Positions 52,665 to 62,111 of a stretch of DNA of 64,000 bases are shown piece after piece. This stretch comes from Paenibacillus taichungensis (lineage in GTDB: Bacteria > Bacillota > Bacilli > Paenibacillales > Paenibacillaceae). The stretch's first letter is position 1. Each line of letters starts with the position of its first letter. A program made the position numbers and the translations under genes. The notes under the pieces were generated by a model that did not search any database, was not told where the DNA came from, and saw only the letters and a program-made list of their open reading frames with translations. The stretch lies in assembly GCF_013359905.1 (NCBI RefSeq), contig NZ_JABMCC010000118.1, positions 248,001-312,000 of the forward strand, written 5' to 3'.

Positions 52665-54541
52665 TCTACCCCTCCAACGTTCCTGTCATAGAGCACCACG
52701 GACATAACGGATGCCTGACCTTTCTTAACTTGCTTAAATGGAGCAAAGCTCCATGATTTGACACGATCGGGATTCGTGATAACCATCGGTGTCGTCAGCG
52801 ATGCCGCCTCCGCTCGCAATACAGCCAGGTCAAACTTGATTAACAACTGACCCGGCTCCACCGTATCCCCTTCCTGAACAAAGGCTTCAAAGTGGCCTTT
52901 CAGTTGGGATGTGTCAATACCGATATGCAACAGAACCTCAAGTCCCTCCCGGGTTGATATGCCCAGTGCGTGCATCGTCGGATACATGTGCATAATCGTT
53001 CCATATACGGGTGAGACCAGCTCTCCTTTTTCCGGAACAAAGGCTACTCCATCACCCACAAGCTTGGCTGCAAATATCTGATCCGGCACCTCTTCAATTG
53101 GCAGCATTTTGCCCTGCACAGGAGCACAGAACAGAACTTGTTGCAGATCCCGTTCGAGCAGCTTCGCAATCTCTTCCCGGATTAATTCCGAATAGGTGCC
53201 GAATACCACTTGTACGTTACCGCCACCCAGCTTAATGAGCCCTGCCGACCCCATACTCTTCATTGCACCTGTATCGATTAACCGATCATTATGCACGGTG
53301 AGTCGAAGTCGTGTAATACAGGCCTCTACCTGTACAATGTTTTCTTTCCCGCCCAATGCTTCCAAAATGAGAGGAGCTTGATAAGGAATGTTACCTACCC
53401 AATCTTCCAGCATGGACCCCTCTTCGCGTCCTGGAGTTGGAATCTTGAACGTACGAATCGCCCACCTAAACAGGAAATAATAGACCAACCCATATAGTAT
53501 GCCAATCGGTATGAGCTTCCAAGCATTTTCCGATAGATGGAAATTGAGTATGTAGTCAATAATGCCAGCCGAGTAGGAGAATCCATGACGTATATCAAGC
53601 CAATAACTGATCCACATCGCAAGTCCTGACATGACTGCATGCACGATGAACAGATAAGGTGCCGCAAACAAAAAGGCAAACTCAATCTGCTCCGATACCC
53701 CTGTCAGAAAACAAACAAGTGCGGAAGTGAGAAATGTTTTTTTGATTTTCGGCTTCAGGTCTTCCCTTGCCTCCTGAATAATCGCAAAGGCAATCGCTGG
53801 AATCGCAAACATCATGATCGGGAATAACCCGGCCATAAAATACCCTGCTGTCGGATCACCCGCAAAAAATCGCGGCAAATCCCCTTGCACAATATTGCCG
53901 TCTGCTGTTTCATACGTCCCCAGTTGGAACCAGAACACATTGTTAAGCAGATGATGCAGGCCGAATGCCACCAGCACCCTGTACAAGACCCCATATATAA
54001 ACAGCCCAAAACCGCCGAGACTGTATTCCCAGGTAGCGATGGCGTTCAATGCATGTTGTAGAATGGGTGCGATCCATAACATAAAGAAAGAGAACAGTGC
54101 CGAGCACAGCCCTACGATGAGCAAAACAAACCTTGAACCACCGAAAAATTGTAAAATTTCGGGCAATTTAATACTTTTGAAGCGATTATGCGTCACCCCG
54201 GCAAGTGCACCGAGAATAATTCCGATTAAGGAAGCAGGTTGAACGGTGCCATCCCCGAAATTGCGAGTCACCTGATCATATATCACAATACCAGCCAGAG
54301 CAGCGAGTCCCGCTTGTCCGGCCTGGTTGGAGAGTCCCAGCGCTACACCGACAGCGAACAAATACGGCAAAAAATAAAAAATACCGTGTCCGGCCACGGT
54401 AGACACTTCACCAACAACTTTCAATCCCCAGGCGTCCCAGGGCAAACTGCCAACACTCAGCAAAATTGCGGCGGCGGGCAGGACCATTGTAGGCAGCATT
54501 ACCGCTCGTCCGAGCTGCTGCAAGGATCCGAGCCAATTCAT
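52661..54541 (-). CDS. PTS system EIICBA component, glucose/N-acetylglucosamine family
   Basis: Sugar transporter-kinase carrying all three domains. EIIC (about 1-365) is polytopic and begins LGRAVMLPTMVLPAAAILL. EIIB has phosphorylatable Cys408 in VEACITRLRLTV. EIIA (about 480-610) has His524 in MHALGI and His539 in LLHIGIDT, the active pair. The usual TEP(I/L)EF substrate motif reads SEQIEF (283-288), a Pro to Gln change. Whether glucose, GlcNAc or another sugar is carried is undecided. AAAGGAG precedes the ATG; it overlaps ptsI. Confidence 0.9.
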   Translation of the reverse strand: MNWLGSLQQLGRAVMLPTMVLPAAAILLSVGSLPWDAWGLKVVGEVSTVAGHGIFYFLPYLFAVGVALGLSNQAGQAGLAALAGIVIYDQVTRNFGDGTVQPASLIGIILGALAGVTHNRFKSIKLPEILQFFGGSRFVLLIVGLCSALFSFFMLWIAPILQHALNAIATWEYSLGGFGLFIYGVLYRVLVAFGLHHLLNNVFWFQLGTYETADGNIVQGDLPRFFAGDPTAGYFMAGLFPIMMFAIPAIAFAIIQEAREDLKPKIKKTFLTSALVCFLTGVSEQIEFAFLFAAPYLFIVHAVMSGLAMWISYWLDIRHGFSYSAGIIDYILNFHLSENAWKLIPIGILYGLVYYFLFRWAIRTFKIPTPGREEGSMLEDWVGNIPYQAPLILEALGGKENIVQVEACITRLRLTVHNDRLIDTGAMKSMGSAGLIKLGGGNVQVVFGTYSELIREEIAKLLERDLQQVLFCAPVQGKMLPIEEVPDQIFAAKLVGDGVAFVPEKGELVSPVYGTIMHMYPTMHALGISTREGLEVLLHIGIDTSQLKGHFEAFVQEGDTVEPGQLLIKFDLAVLRAEAASLTTPMVITNPDRVKSWSFAPFKQVKKGQASVMSVVLYDRNVGGVE

Positions 54542-54646
54542 GGCGACCTCTCCTTTCTATCCTAGATGGTAAGCTTTACGCAACGTTTTGTCAAAGCAAA
54601 ACAGTAACCTGTTGGTAATTTATTCTATATTCCAAGTATGTAACAG

Positions 54647-54681
54647 AAAAATCCCGTCAACTCGAGGTTAACGGGATTTTT
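54647..54681. terminator. Terminator of the CoA-binding protein gene
   Basis: AAAAATCCCGT pairs perfectly with ACGGGATTTTT, and an inner AAC/GTT pair closes a small loop. A/T flanks on both sides. Confidence 0.92.
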
Positions 54682-54693
54682 AGTGATTGAGAT

Positions 54694-55128
54694 TTAACCG
54701 CGTCCAGCACCGCGCAGAACGATGGAATCCTCTACCTTGATACAACGATTCGTTACCGCTGTCATGCCGTTCTCAGCAGCAATCTGTACGGCTTCATCAC
54801 TATGGATACCAAGCTGAAGCCACAATACATTCGCTTTGATCGCCGCAGCTTCACGAGCCACATCGGCACAATATTCATCACGGCGGAATACATTCACGAT
54901 ATCTACCGGCTCAGGGATATCTGCAAGAGTCGCATATACCGTCTCCCCGAGAATCTCACCTTGTACCTGCGGATTTACCGGGATGATGCGATAACCTCTG
55001 CTTTGCATGGCTTCCGCTACCATATAGGAAGTGCGATCTGATTTGTCCGATAAGCCGACGACTGCGATGTTGCCTGCCTTGCGCAAAAGTTGTCCAATTT
55101 CTTCACGAGTAGGATTGTTAAATTCCAT
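54694..55128 (-). CDS. CoA-binding protein (YccU family)
   Basis: Small Rossmann protein of the succinyl-CoA-synthetase-alpha CoA-binding family. The core is NIAVVGLSDKSDRTSY (phosphate loop), GYRIIPVNPQ, VDIVNVFRR, LWLQLGIHSDEA and NRCIKVED. Function unknown; related E. coli YccU is uncharacterised. I start at ATG 55128; a TTG at 55134 is closer to the AAAGGATGG site. It is 36 bp after aroA in the same direction. Confidence 0.88.
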   Translation of the reverse strand: MEFNNPTREEIGQLLRKAGNIAVVGLSDKSDRTSYMVAEAMQSRGYRIIPVNPQVQGEILGETVYATLADIPEPVDIVNVFRRDEYCADVAREAAAIKANVLWLQLGIHSDEAVQIAAENGMTAVTNRCIKVEDSIVLRGAGRG

Positions 55129-55164
55129 GTTCAAGCACCATCCTTTTCTGCTTAACGTGTTATT

Positions 55165-56460
55165 TTACTCTTTTACCCATTGAACCGAGGCGCCAAGCGC
55201 CTGCAAATGATCGAAATATTGCGGATAAGACTTGGCTACATGGTGTGCATCCCGAATACGAAGCGGTTCTTTGGAACGCAGACCGACAACGGTCAGTGCC
55301 ATAATTACGCGATGATCGTAGTGAGCGTTAATCTCAACGCCGCCTTCAACGCCTTCCGGACGACCATGTACGATAATCTCGGCCTGACGTTCTTCTACGT
55401 TGGCTCCTGCCTTCCGCAGTTCGTTTAAATAATCCGTAATTCGGTCACATTCCTTGTAACGTAAGTTCTCTACATTATAGAACCGTGAGGTGCCATCCGC
55501 AAACACTGCTGCCGCTACCATGGCCAAAACCGCGTCTGTCGCGGCATCTCCATCGAATTCCACGGCTTTCAAAGTACCGTTACCTTGCACGTGAACCACA
55601 TCGTTCTCATGCGTCAACGGCACTTCCATCATGCGCAGAACGTCAACAATAGCACGCTCACCTTGTTTGCTCTGTTCCATCAATCGCAAAATTTTAACAT
55701 CGGATTGAGTGACCGCCGCAGCCGCGAGGACAGCTGCTGAACCCGGATAGTCTCCTTGAACCGTATATGTTTGCGGTTTATAGGCTTGGCCGCCAGGTAC
55801 GCGGAAGGACATGTAATCATCACTCGCATGAATGACGATACCCGCTTGCTCCAGTACTTCCAGCGTCTGACCAATAACCACTTTGGATTTCAAGTCATTC
55901 AATACTTCAATTGTGCTGTCTTCGGCCAGAAGCGGAGTTACAAACAGCAACGCGCTCAAATACTGGGAGCTGACAGAACCGGATACACGGATATGTCCAC
56001 CCTTAGCCTGACCACCTTTAATCGTGATTGGCAAGCGTCCTTGTTCGTGCTGTACCTCAACACCGAGCTGACCAAGCGCATCGATCAGGTCATCATGTGG
56101 GCGTTTGCCAAGAGAATCCGGGTACGTGTTTACAAACGTCACCTCAGGACAAAGTGCCGTTACCCCCATTAGGAAACGCAGCACTGCACCTGCATTTCCT
56201 ACATTTAATTCACGCACATCATGTGGATGGCTGCCAAAGCCCTGGATAACAATTTTGCTGTCATCTTCTTCAAGCACTGCTCCAAGATCGCGAATACATC
56301 TGCGCATAGCGTCACTATCTTCACTGTGAGCCGGGTAATGGATCGTACTCGTGCCTTCTGCCAGAGCAGCAGCTAGCAAGTAGCGTGTGGTGTAGTTTTT
56401 GGAAGACAAAGCTCCAATTTCCCCTTTCAGGGATGGGGTCGGTTTAACGATAACGTCCAT
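55165..56460 (-). CDS. aroA: 3-phosphoshikimate 1-carboxyvinyltransferase (EPSP synthase)
   Basis: Sixth step of the shikimate pathway. Signature elements: LSSKNYTTRYLLAAALAEG, NVGNAGAVLRFLMGV (PEP/glyphosate region), SSQYLSALL and LRYKECDRI. 431 aa. AAGGAG lies before the ATG. The motif variant KNYTTR differs from the common KS(I/L)TNR of class I enzymes, so it is probably class II. aroK lies nearby in the same direction, but a rhodanese gene intervenes. Confidence 0.93.
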   Translation of the reverse strand: MDVIVKPTPSLKGEIGALSSKNYTTRYLLAAALAEGTSTIHYPAHSEDSDAMRRCIRDLGAVLEEDDSKIVIQGFGSHPHDVRELNVGNAGAVLRFLMGVTALCPEVTFVNTYPDSLGKRPHDDLIDALGQLGVEVQHEQGRLPITIKGGQAKGGHIRVSGSVSSQYLSALLFVTPLLAEDSTIEVLNDLKSKVVIGQTLEVLEQAGIVIHASDDYMSFRVPGGQAYKPQTYTVQGDYPGSAAVLAAAAVTQSDVKILRLMEQSKQGERAIVDVLRMMEVPLTHENDVVHVQGNGTLKAVEFDGDAATDAVLAMVAAAVFADGTSRFYNVENLRYKECDRITDYLNELRKAGANVEERQAEIIVHGRPEGVEGGVEINAHYDHRVIMALTVVGLRSKEPLRIRDAHHVAKSYPQYFDHLQALGASVQWVKE

Positions 56461-56624
56461 GGATGAAATTCTCCTTCATTGATTATAATGTGCTTCGTTA
56501 GATGATCCTGTTACGTATTTGGCTCAGGATACATGCGGTAATGCTGTACTGCCAAATTGACATTCCATACATCGCTTGGGTATCATTATAGGCGTTAAGT
56601 CCATACAGAAAAGAGGACCTGAAT

Positions 56625-56930
56625 ATGACACAAATTGCAGAAATTGAAACTTCTGAGCTACGCCGCCGTTTACTGGCGGGAGAGAAGCTGCAGATGATAG
56701 ACGTCCGTGAGGACGATGAAGTCGCACAAGGCATGATCGAGGGAGCGAAACACATCCCGCTTGGACAGATTCCGGACAGACTGTCCGAAATTCAAAAGTC
56801 CGGTGAAATTGTTTTGATCTGCCGCAGTGGATACCGTAGCGAACGTGCCTGTGAGTACTTACAGCAGCTCGGATATGATGGCTGCACCAATATGGTTGGC
56901 GGCATGCTGCAATGGCAAGAGGAAAACTAA
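56625..56930 (+). CDS. Single-domain rhodanese-like sulfurtransferase
   Basis: Carries or transfers persulfide sulfur. The 101-aa sequence has DVREDDEVAQGMIEGAKHIP and the active-site loop CRSGYRSERA with the catalytic Cys, then VGGMLQW, the standard rhodanese end. The partner is unknown. GAGGACC precedes the ATG. It is flanked by aroA and aroK, both on the other strand, and has its own terminator. Confidence 0.93.
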   Translation: MTQIAEIETSELRRRLLAGEKLQMIDVREDDEVAQGMIEGAKHIPLGQIPDRLSEIQKSGEIVLICRSGYRSERACEYLQQLGYDGCTNMVGGMLQWQEEN

Positions 56931-57030
56931 GTAACATCAGGATCGAGGTTATATGGTCAGGATAGCTAGCTGCAATCAGCAGTTCTCCATAACCACCATG
57001 CATCATGCACCCTGATTCTTACCATCAGTC

Positions 57031-57052
57031 AAACGGGCCAATCGGCCCGTTT
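57031..57052 (+). terminator. Terminator of the rhodanese gene
   Basis: AAACGGGCC-AATC-GGCCCGTTT, a 9-bp stem, followed by TTC and T's. The rest of the gap to aroK (57053-57216) shows no gene. Confidence 0.9.
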
Positions 57053-57216
57053 TTCACATCGATCTCTCACGATCATACATCCCCATTCACCACTTTAAAT
57101 CCTTCAACATATCTTCTTCCACATACGGAATGTATCCCTCTCCAGGCATCGACCCTACACTCATTTGTACGTTCTATCCCTACTCTCACTGACGAGAAAA
57201 TGAAATAATTACAAGC

Positions 57217-57726
57217 TTAGACGCGGTAATGCGCTAAAATTAAACGAGTCACTTCAGAAGCGGATAACTCGGTTGTATCCACCGTGTAATGCGCAAACCG
57301 ATATGCGTCCTTCCGTTCCTGCATAATGGTCTGAATGCGCTCCTCCGCATTGCCTGCCAAGAGCGGACGGTTATCACAGCCGCTGACGCGTTCTACTATC
57401 ACTGCAGGATCAGCTGTCAGGGCAACCACCCAGCCGTTCTTCGACATGACATCACAGTTGTCCGAACGTAGTACCACACCGCCTCCGGTCGCAATCACCT
57501 GCGCCTTTTTCTCTAACACCGAGCACAACATGCGACTCTCGGCATCGCGGAAATACGCTTCTCCCTTGCCTGTGAACAACTCAGGAATCGTACAGCCTTC
57601 CTCTTTTTCCACCGCGGCGTCCACATCAATCAGTCGGTAACCTAACTCGCGCGCGAGCATGTCAGCGACGGTTGATTTGCCAGTTCCCATCATGCCGATG
57701 AGAATAATATTGTTAGACTTGCTCAA
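57217..57726 (-). CDS. aroK: Shikimate kinase
   Basis: Phosphorylates shikimate, the step before AroA. The P-loop GMMGTGKST, shikimate-binding DAAVE and FRDAESRML, GGGVVLR and the lid RPLLAG are present. 169 aa from TTG 57726, which stands eight bases after AAAGGAG; the GTG at 57735 overlaps the ribosome site. Confidence 0.93.
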   Translation of the reverse strand: MSKSNNIILIGMMGTGKSTVADMLARELGYRLIDVDAAVEKEEGCTIPELFTGKGEAYFRDAESRMLCSVLEKKAQVIATGGGVVLRSDNCDVMSKNGWVVALTADPAVIVERVSGCDNRPLLAGNAEERIQTIMQERKDAYRFAHYTVDTTELSASEVTRLILAHYRV

Positions 57727-57983
57727 GGTGTACACTCCTTTAATTCAAGCAATTCGTGAGCACTTTTGTCCTATCATAACACAGCCCTGCGGACGGGGGA
57801 AGGCCATAGTATGACTGGCTTCCCTCCAAACATCCGCAAACACTTCCAGATCATATCGAAGCACGTCCATGTACTTCAAACGATTTTAAAGAACTCAAAT
57901 CAGCCTATTTTGGAAATATAGGCGATTTTAAAATTCTAACGAATCTCGATGTAGGACCAGCTTAAGTATACGTAAAAAAAAGA
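57727..57983. other. Intergenic region upstream of aroK
   Basis: About 260 bp without a credible gene. It should hold the aroK promoter; no clear -35/-10 pair is visible on the minus strand. The terminator of gnd begins at its right end. Confidence 0.4.
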
Positions 57984-58023
57984 GACCTGGAGCTCATCGG
58001 TATATGTACCGACTCTCCAAGTC
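57984..58023 (-). terminator. Terminator of gnd
   Basis: GACCTGGAG/CTCCAAGTC (one mismatch) and inner TCGGTA/TACCGA, loop TATG, followed leftward by TCTTTTTTTT. Confidence 0.88.
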
Positions 58024-58116
58024 CCCTTTCCAAGCTTCTGTCCATGCCGTTCTTCCAACCAAGGTCCTTGATTCAGGACAATTTAGCCAAATCTCACGGA
58101 CTTGCGTTATACACTA

Positions 58117-59526
58117 CTATTCCATCCAGTTGTGGTGGAAGCTGCCTTCTTTGTCCAGACGTTTGAACGTATGAGCACCAAAGTAGTCACGTTGTGCTTG
58201 CAGCAGGTTCGCAGGCAAACGCTCTGTACGGTAGCTATCGTAGTAGGACAAGGCACTGGAGAACCCAGGAACCGGAACGCCTTGAGTTACCGCAGCAGCT
58301 ACCACTTCACGCCACGCACCTTGGTAGGATTCTACGATGTTTTGGAAGTATGGATCCAGAAGCAGGTTTTTCAGTGCTGCATCTTTGTCATACGCTTCTT
58401 TAATGTTTTGCAGGAACTGCGAACGGATGATGCAGCCACCACGGAAGATCATAGCGATGTTGCCGTATTTCAGATCCCAACCGTACTCATCGGAAGCTGC
58501 ACGCATTTGGGCAAAACCTTGTGCGTAGGATACGATTTTACTTGCAAACAGTGCTTTGCGAACATTTTCGATGAATGCTTTTTTGTCACCAGAGAATGCT
58601 TCAACCGCAGGTCCGTTCAGGATTTTACTCGCTGCCACACGCTCGTCTTTCATCGCAGACAAGAAGCGGGAGAATACGGATTCCGTAATCATGGACAATG
58701 GTACGCCGAGATCCAGCGCGCTTTGGCTTGTCCATTTTCCTGTTCCTTTTTGTCCAGCTGCATCCAGAATGACATCAACCATTGGTTTGCCCGTTTCTGG
58801 ATCGTATTTGGAGAAGATGTCTGCCGTGATTTCAATCAAGTAGCTGTCCAGCTCTCCTTGATTCCATTCTGTAAAGATAGCGTGAAGCTCCTCAACGGAC
58901 ACATTCAACACGGATTTGAGCAGGTGGTAAGCTTCACCAATCAGCTGCATATCTCCGTATTCGATACCGTTATGCACCATTTTTACATAGTGTCCGGCAC
59001 CATCTGGTCCGATATATGTACAACAAGGATCGTCACCGACTTTGGCCGAAATGGCTGTCAGGATCGGTTCAACCAGCTTGTACGCACTCTCTTGTCCACC
59101 AGGCATAATTGCAGGGCCTTTCAGAGCGCCTTCTTCCCCACCGGATACACCTGTACCGATGAAGCGAATGCCTTTGTCTTCCAGCTCTTTGCTGCGACGT
59201 TGTGTGTCAGGGAAGTATGCGTTACCGCCATCAATGATGATGTCGCCCTCATCCAAATGAGGAAGCAGTTGTTCAATGGTAGCGTCGGTTGCATAACCAG
59301 CTTGTACCATGATCAGGATTTTGCGCGGGGATTCCAGGGATGCCACAAACTCTTCAATAGAGAATGTGCCTGTCAGGTTTTTACCTTCGGCTTCTTTCAG
59401 AAGATCGTTGGTTTTCTCCGGGGAACGGTTAAATACCGATACCGTGAAACCTCTGCTTTCAATGTTAAGGGCCAAATTTTTGCCCATTACTGCAAGTCCA
59501 ATGACACCGATCTGTTGTTTCGCCAT
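58117..59526 (-). CDS. gnd: NADP-dependent 6-phosphogluconate dehydrogenase, decarboxylating
   Basis: Oxidative pentose phosphate enzyme making ribulose-5-phosphate and NADPH. IGVIGLAVMGKNLALN (Rossmann loop), VSGGEEGALKGPAIMPGG, KMVHNGIEYGDMQLIGE (the substrate/active-site Lys region) and GTGKWTSQSALDLGVP are all present. 469 aa from ATG 59526, with GGAGGACC upstream; further upstream in-frame starts lack a better site. Single-gene unit. Confidence 0.96.
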   Translation of the reverse strand: MAKQQIGVIGLAVMGKNLALNIESRGFTVSVFNRSPEKTNDLLKEAEGKNLTGTFSIEEFVASLESPRKILIMVQAGYATDATIEQLLPHLDEGDIIIDGGNAYFPDTQRRSKELEDKGIRFIGTGVSGGEEGALKGPAIMPGGQESAYKLVEPILTAISAKVGDDPCCTYIGPDGAGHYVKMVHNGIEYGDMQLIGEAYHLLKSVLNVSVEELHAIFTEWNQGELDSYLIEITADIFSKYDPETGKPMVDVILDAAGQKGTGKWTSQSALDLGVPLSMITESVFSRFLSAMKDERVAASKILNGPAVEAFSGDKKAFIENVRKALFASKIVSYAQGFAQMRAASDEYGWDLKYGNIAMIFRGGCIIRSQFLQNIKEAYDKDAALKNLLLDPYFQNIVESYQGAWREVVAAAVTQGVPVPGFSSALSYYDSYRTERLPANLLQAQRDYFGAHTFKRLDKEGSFHHNWME

Positions 59527-59640
59527 CTGGTCCTCCATCCTTTGCTCCAATTAATTTTATTGAATGAATTCTCAACAATACCCCCATTTTAACGGTTTTA
59601 CGCATAGAAGTGAACCCCGGACCATGGTCGCACAGCGAGA

Positions 59641-59666
59641 AAACACCCCAATTACCTGAGGTGTTC
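59641..59666 (-). terminator. Weak terminator-like hairpin after the 59.7-kb gene
   Basis: AACACC pairs with GGTGTT, with a loop of about 12 bases, followed leftward by TTTC. Confidence 0.4.
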
Positions 59667-59696
59667 ATCGTATTTTCATAAATACAGCGTTATATT

Positions 59697-60296
59697 TCAG
59701 CCTTCCAGCATCAACATGTGCCCTGACAACTGCTTTAAGACTTTACGACAGGCATCTGCTTTTTCGATATTATCCGTCTGAATGGCGGCATGCAGACGCT
59801 CCAGTTCATCGTCTACTTCCATGCGCAGCAGCATGAGTCGCTCCTCACCTTCGCGCGAGAGAAACATTTCTTCCATCTCTTCCGCCGTCGGCGCAGGTTC
59901 CTTTTGAAAAATAACACGCTGTTTGAACCCGGATACTTCAACGAGACGAATGACTTCACCGAACAAAATATTTTCCACGGTCATCTGCTGATCCTTAAAG
60001 CGTTTCACAACGGCATGCCCACGTGTATCCCCAATCAGCTTCTCTAACCATTCCGCAAGTTTTGCATCCTTAATAATATAATCTCCCGTCATTTTGTAAT
60101 TCCCACTGCGCGTCTGTTGAAAACGGAGCTTTACCAGCTTGCGTCCGGTGCGGACTGACAGAATAAAAAAGGATTCGTCCTCGCTCCAATATAGTGAATA
60201 CCCCTCACGAATAAGGTCTTTGATCAAATTTTGGATATGCCGACGGTTGAACCGCAGCTCCAGATTGCAATATTCAACTTCATAACTCTTATTCAC
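59697..60296 (-). CDS. Protein of unknown function (199 aa)
   Basis: I do not recognise the family. The sequence is soluble, charged and predicted mixed alpha/beta. An N-terminal part (about 1-75) reads like a two-strand DNA- or RNA-binding fold: RFNRRHIQNLIKDLIREGYS, then VRTGRKLVKLRFQQ. A helical C-terminal region (about 130-195) is rich in Glu and Arg. No ATPase, nuclease or metal motif is visible. It lies upstream of gnd in the same direction, separated by about 170 bp. Confidence 0.75.
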   Translation of the reverse strand: MNKSYEVEYCNLELRFNRRHIQNLIKDLIREGYSLYWSEDESFFILSVRTGRKLVKLRFQQTRSGNYKMTGDYIIKDAKLAEWLEKLIGDTRGHAVVKRFKDQQMTVENILFGEVIRLVEVSGFKQRVIFQKEPAPTAEEMEEMFLSREGEERLMLLRMEVDDELERLHAAIQTDNIEKADACRKVLKQLSGHMLMLEG

Positions 60297-60519
60297 GGCA
60301 CTCCCTCCATCTGTACCGGAGATGCTCCGGCCATCTTCTTCAATCGCTTCTACTCAATCGGCTTACCCTATTTTATACTTCATTTTATGTAAGGGTACTT
60401 GGTTATTTGACTATTTTTCACCGATTGATCCGGAGGATCGCAGCTTTCCGCAGATGCACAGGGGCAAGCCCCCGTTTTTTCATGATATAACGGACGCGAA
60501 ATGGAGGTGTGCAGAGGTC

Positions 60520-60639
60520 ATGTGCGGACTGCGAGTTGATCGGGATGATCCGCTGGCTGCAGATCGGGACAAGTTCCTGGAAACAGTTCGTTCAAGGTTC
60601 AAAACACTGCTGCCGCTCTACAAGATGTCTATGTCATAA
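60520..60639 (+). CDS. Possible small protein (39 aa)
   Basis: An ATG at 60520 with GGAGGTG ten bases upstream opens a frame reading MCGLRVDRDDPLAADRDKF then LETVRSRFKTLLPLYKMSMS and TAA. The composition looks protein-like and no other gene covers this strand or position. The 60297-60519 region upstream shows no other gene. Conservation would decide; coding is unproven. Confidence 0.35.
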   Translation: MCGLRVDRDDPLAADRDKFLETVRSRFKTLLPLYKMSMS

Positions 60640-60741
60640 GCAGACATGGAGTACCGTGAACAGTTAGCTCCCGAAGTTGACTACTACGGCGTTCAGAATA
60701 ATCTTCACGTCGTTAGCTAAATAGATGGACTATGCTACATA

Positions 60742-60785
60742 AAAAGGGAGTTCCACAACCTGTACGGTTGTTGGAACTCCCTTTT
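60742..60785. terminator. Terminator of the MFS transporter gene
   Basis: AAAAGGGAGTTCCA pairs with TGGAACTCCCTTTT and inner AACC with GGTT, a very strong bidirectional stem. Confidence 0.92.
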
Positions 60786-60818
60786 CTTATTAGATCAACC
60801 TTACCAGGCTTCATCGCA

Positions 60819-62111
60819 TCATTTAGCAGGAGCTGTACGATACGGTTTACGGGATAAGACATAATGCACAATGGCAAGTCCAGCCATAACGACAGCACTT
60901 CCGATAAATGGAGCCGGATGACTAATGTGATCCCACAGCAGTCCGGATACAATCGGTCCTACGACCATGCCTGATCCCTGAAGGGTCAGGAAGAAACCCC
61001 AGATCGCTCCGCGTTCTCCTTTGGGAATCAATGTGGCTACAAATGCATTCCAGGCCGGGAGAATCATCGCATAGCTGACACCAACCAGCATGACGATGCC
61101 GAACACAACAGGAATAGACGTAATGGAAGAAAAAGCAAACAGACTTGCTGCTGCCATTAAAAAACCGATGTTCAGGAACGGTGCCGTGCCAAACCGGTCT
61201 ACCATTTTCCCTACAGGCAGCAGTGCAATGACCGTGATGCCACCACCGGCTATTAGCAACAAGCTATACAGGTTGGGCGAGATGTGCAGGTCTGTGCGAG
61301 TGTATAACGTAATCACGGGACTGAGCAGACCAATAACAAAGGACTGCATGAACAGTGCAGGATATACGAGCGGATTCACGTTAAGTGTACTGCGTACCCG
61401 TTGCAATGTGCCCTGGACACTGTTTTTGAGTCGGATGAAAGGCGTAAGAATATTCGGTTTAGCCGGATATTTCATGTCTGCCCGCTTAGTCTCACTTTCC
61501 GCATGCTCACCCTCAACAACGACACGTCCGGGTAGAATCAAAGCGACCAGAATGACCAGAATTGCAACACCCATCAACACCAGGAAAATGGTGCGATAAT
61601 CGTGATGCGTCCGTTCCAATAGCCAGTTCATTCCGATCGGCCCAAGTCCAGTTCCTCCAAGTGCCGCCATCTCCAGCGCACCCATGGCTGTACCGTTCTT
61701 GTTCTGCGGCCCCGACATCGCGGTCACGCCCGTCATGGCGCAAGGCCATAGGGGTGACGTACCAACTCCAAGAATGAGACAAGCCATAGCAAGGCCAAAA
61801 GCACTTTTGAAAAAGATAATCATGATTACAGCTACTAATGTACAAATTAGGGCCGTCACCATTGTCGCGCGGAACCCGATCCGTTCTGCTGCCCAGCCAG
61901 AGGGAGCCCTGAACAGATTATCTCCCAAATATTGAAGGGCAAAGGCCACACCTATTACGCCAGCGGACAAGCCCAGAATATTGTCCATATACACGGGCAA
62001 AATAGCGACCAGCAGAGCACCCTTGATGATTTCAACTAGAAAAAGCGTTAGCCACATGGCTATAAAAAAAGGTGATCGCAGGATTTTGGCTGGTTTTGTA
62101 TTGGTTTGCAT
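60819..62111 (-). CDS. MFS transporter
   Basis: A 12-helix major facilitator with a charged central cytosolic loop (about 205-245). The N-half has LQYLGDNLFRAPSGWAAERIGFR, an MFS loop 2-3 signature variant, and PLWPCAMTG; the C-half has PVGKMVDRFG. 430 aa from ATG 62111, with AAAGGGG upstream. Substrate unknown; drug or sugar efflux is possible but unsupported. A TTGACA at about 62190-62195 on the minus strand could be its -35. Confidence 0.85.
   Translation of the reverse strand: MQTNTKPAKILRSPFFIAMWLTLFLVEIIKGALLVAILPVYMDNILGLSAGVIGVAFALQYLGDNLFRAPSGWAAERIGFRATMVTALICTLVAVIMIIFFKSAFGLAMACLILGVGTSPLWPCAMTGVTAMSGPQNKNGTAMGALEMAALGGTGLGPIGMNWLLERTHHDYRTIFLVLMGVAILVILVALILPGRVVVEGEHAESETKRADMKYPAKPNILTPFIRLKNSVQGTLQRVRSTLNVNPLVYPALFMQSFVIGLLSPVITLYTRTDLHISPNLYSLLLIAGGGITVIALLPVGKMVDRFGTAPFLNIGFLMAAASLFAFSSITSIPVVFGIVMLVGVSYAMILPAWNAFVATLIPKGERGAIWGFFLTLQGSGMVVGPIVSGLLWDHISHPAPFIGSAVVMAGLAIVHYVLSRKPYRTAPAK

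Noticed and set aside
58102..59592. 496-codon open frame on the plus strand opposite gnd
   Set aside because: It mirrors gnd codon for codon on the antisense strand, is rich in Cys/Phe/His, has no ribosome site and matches no family. gnd is unmistakable.
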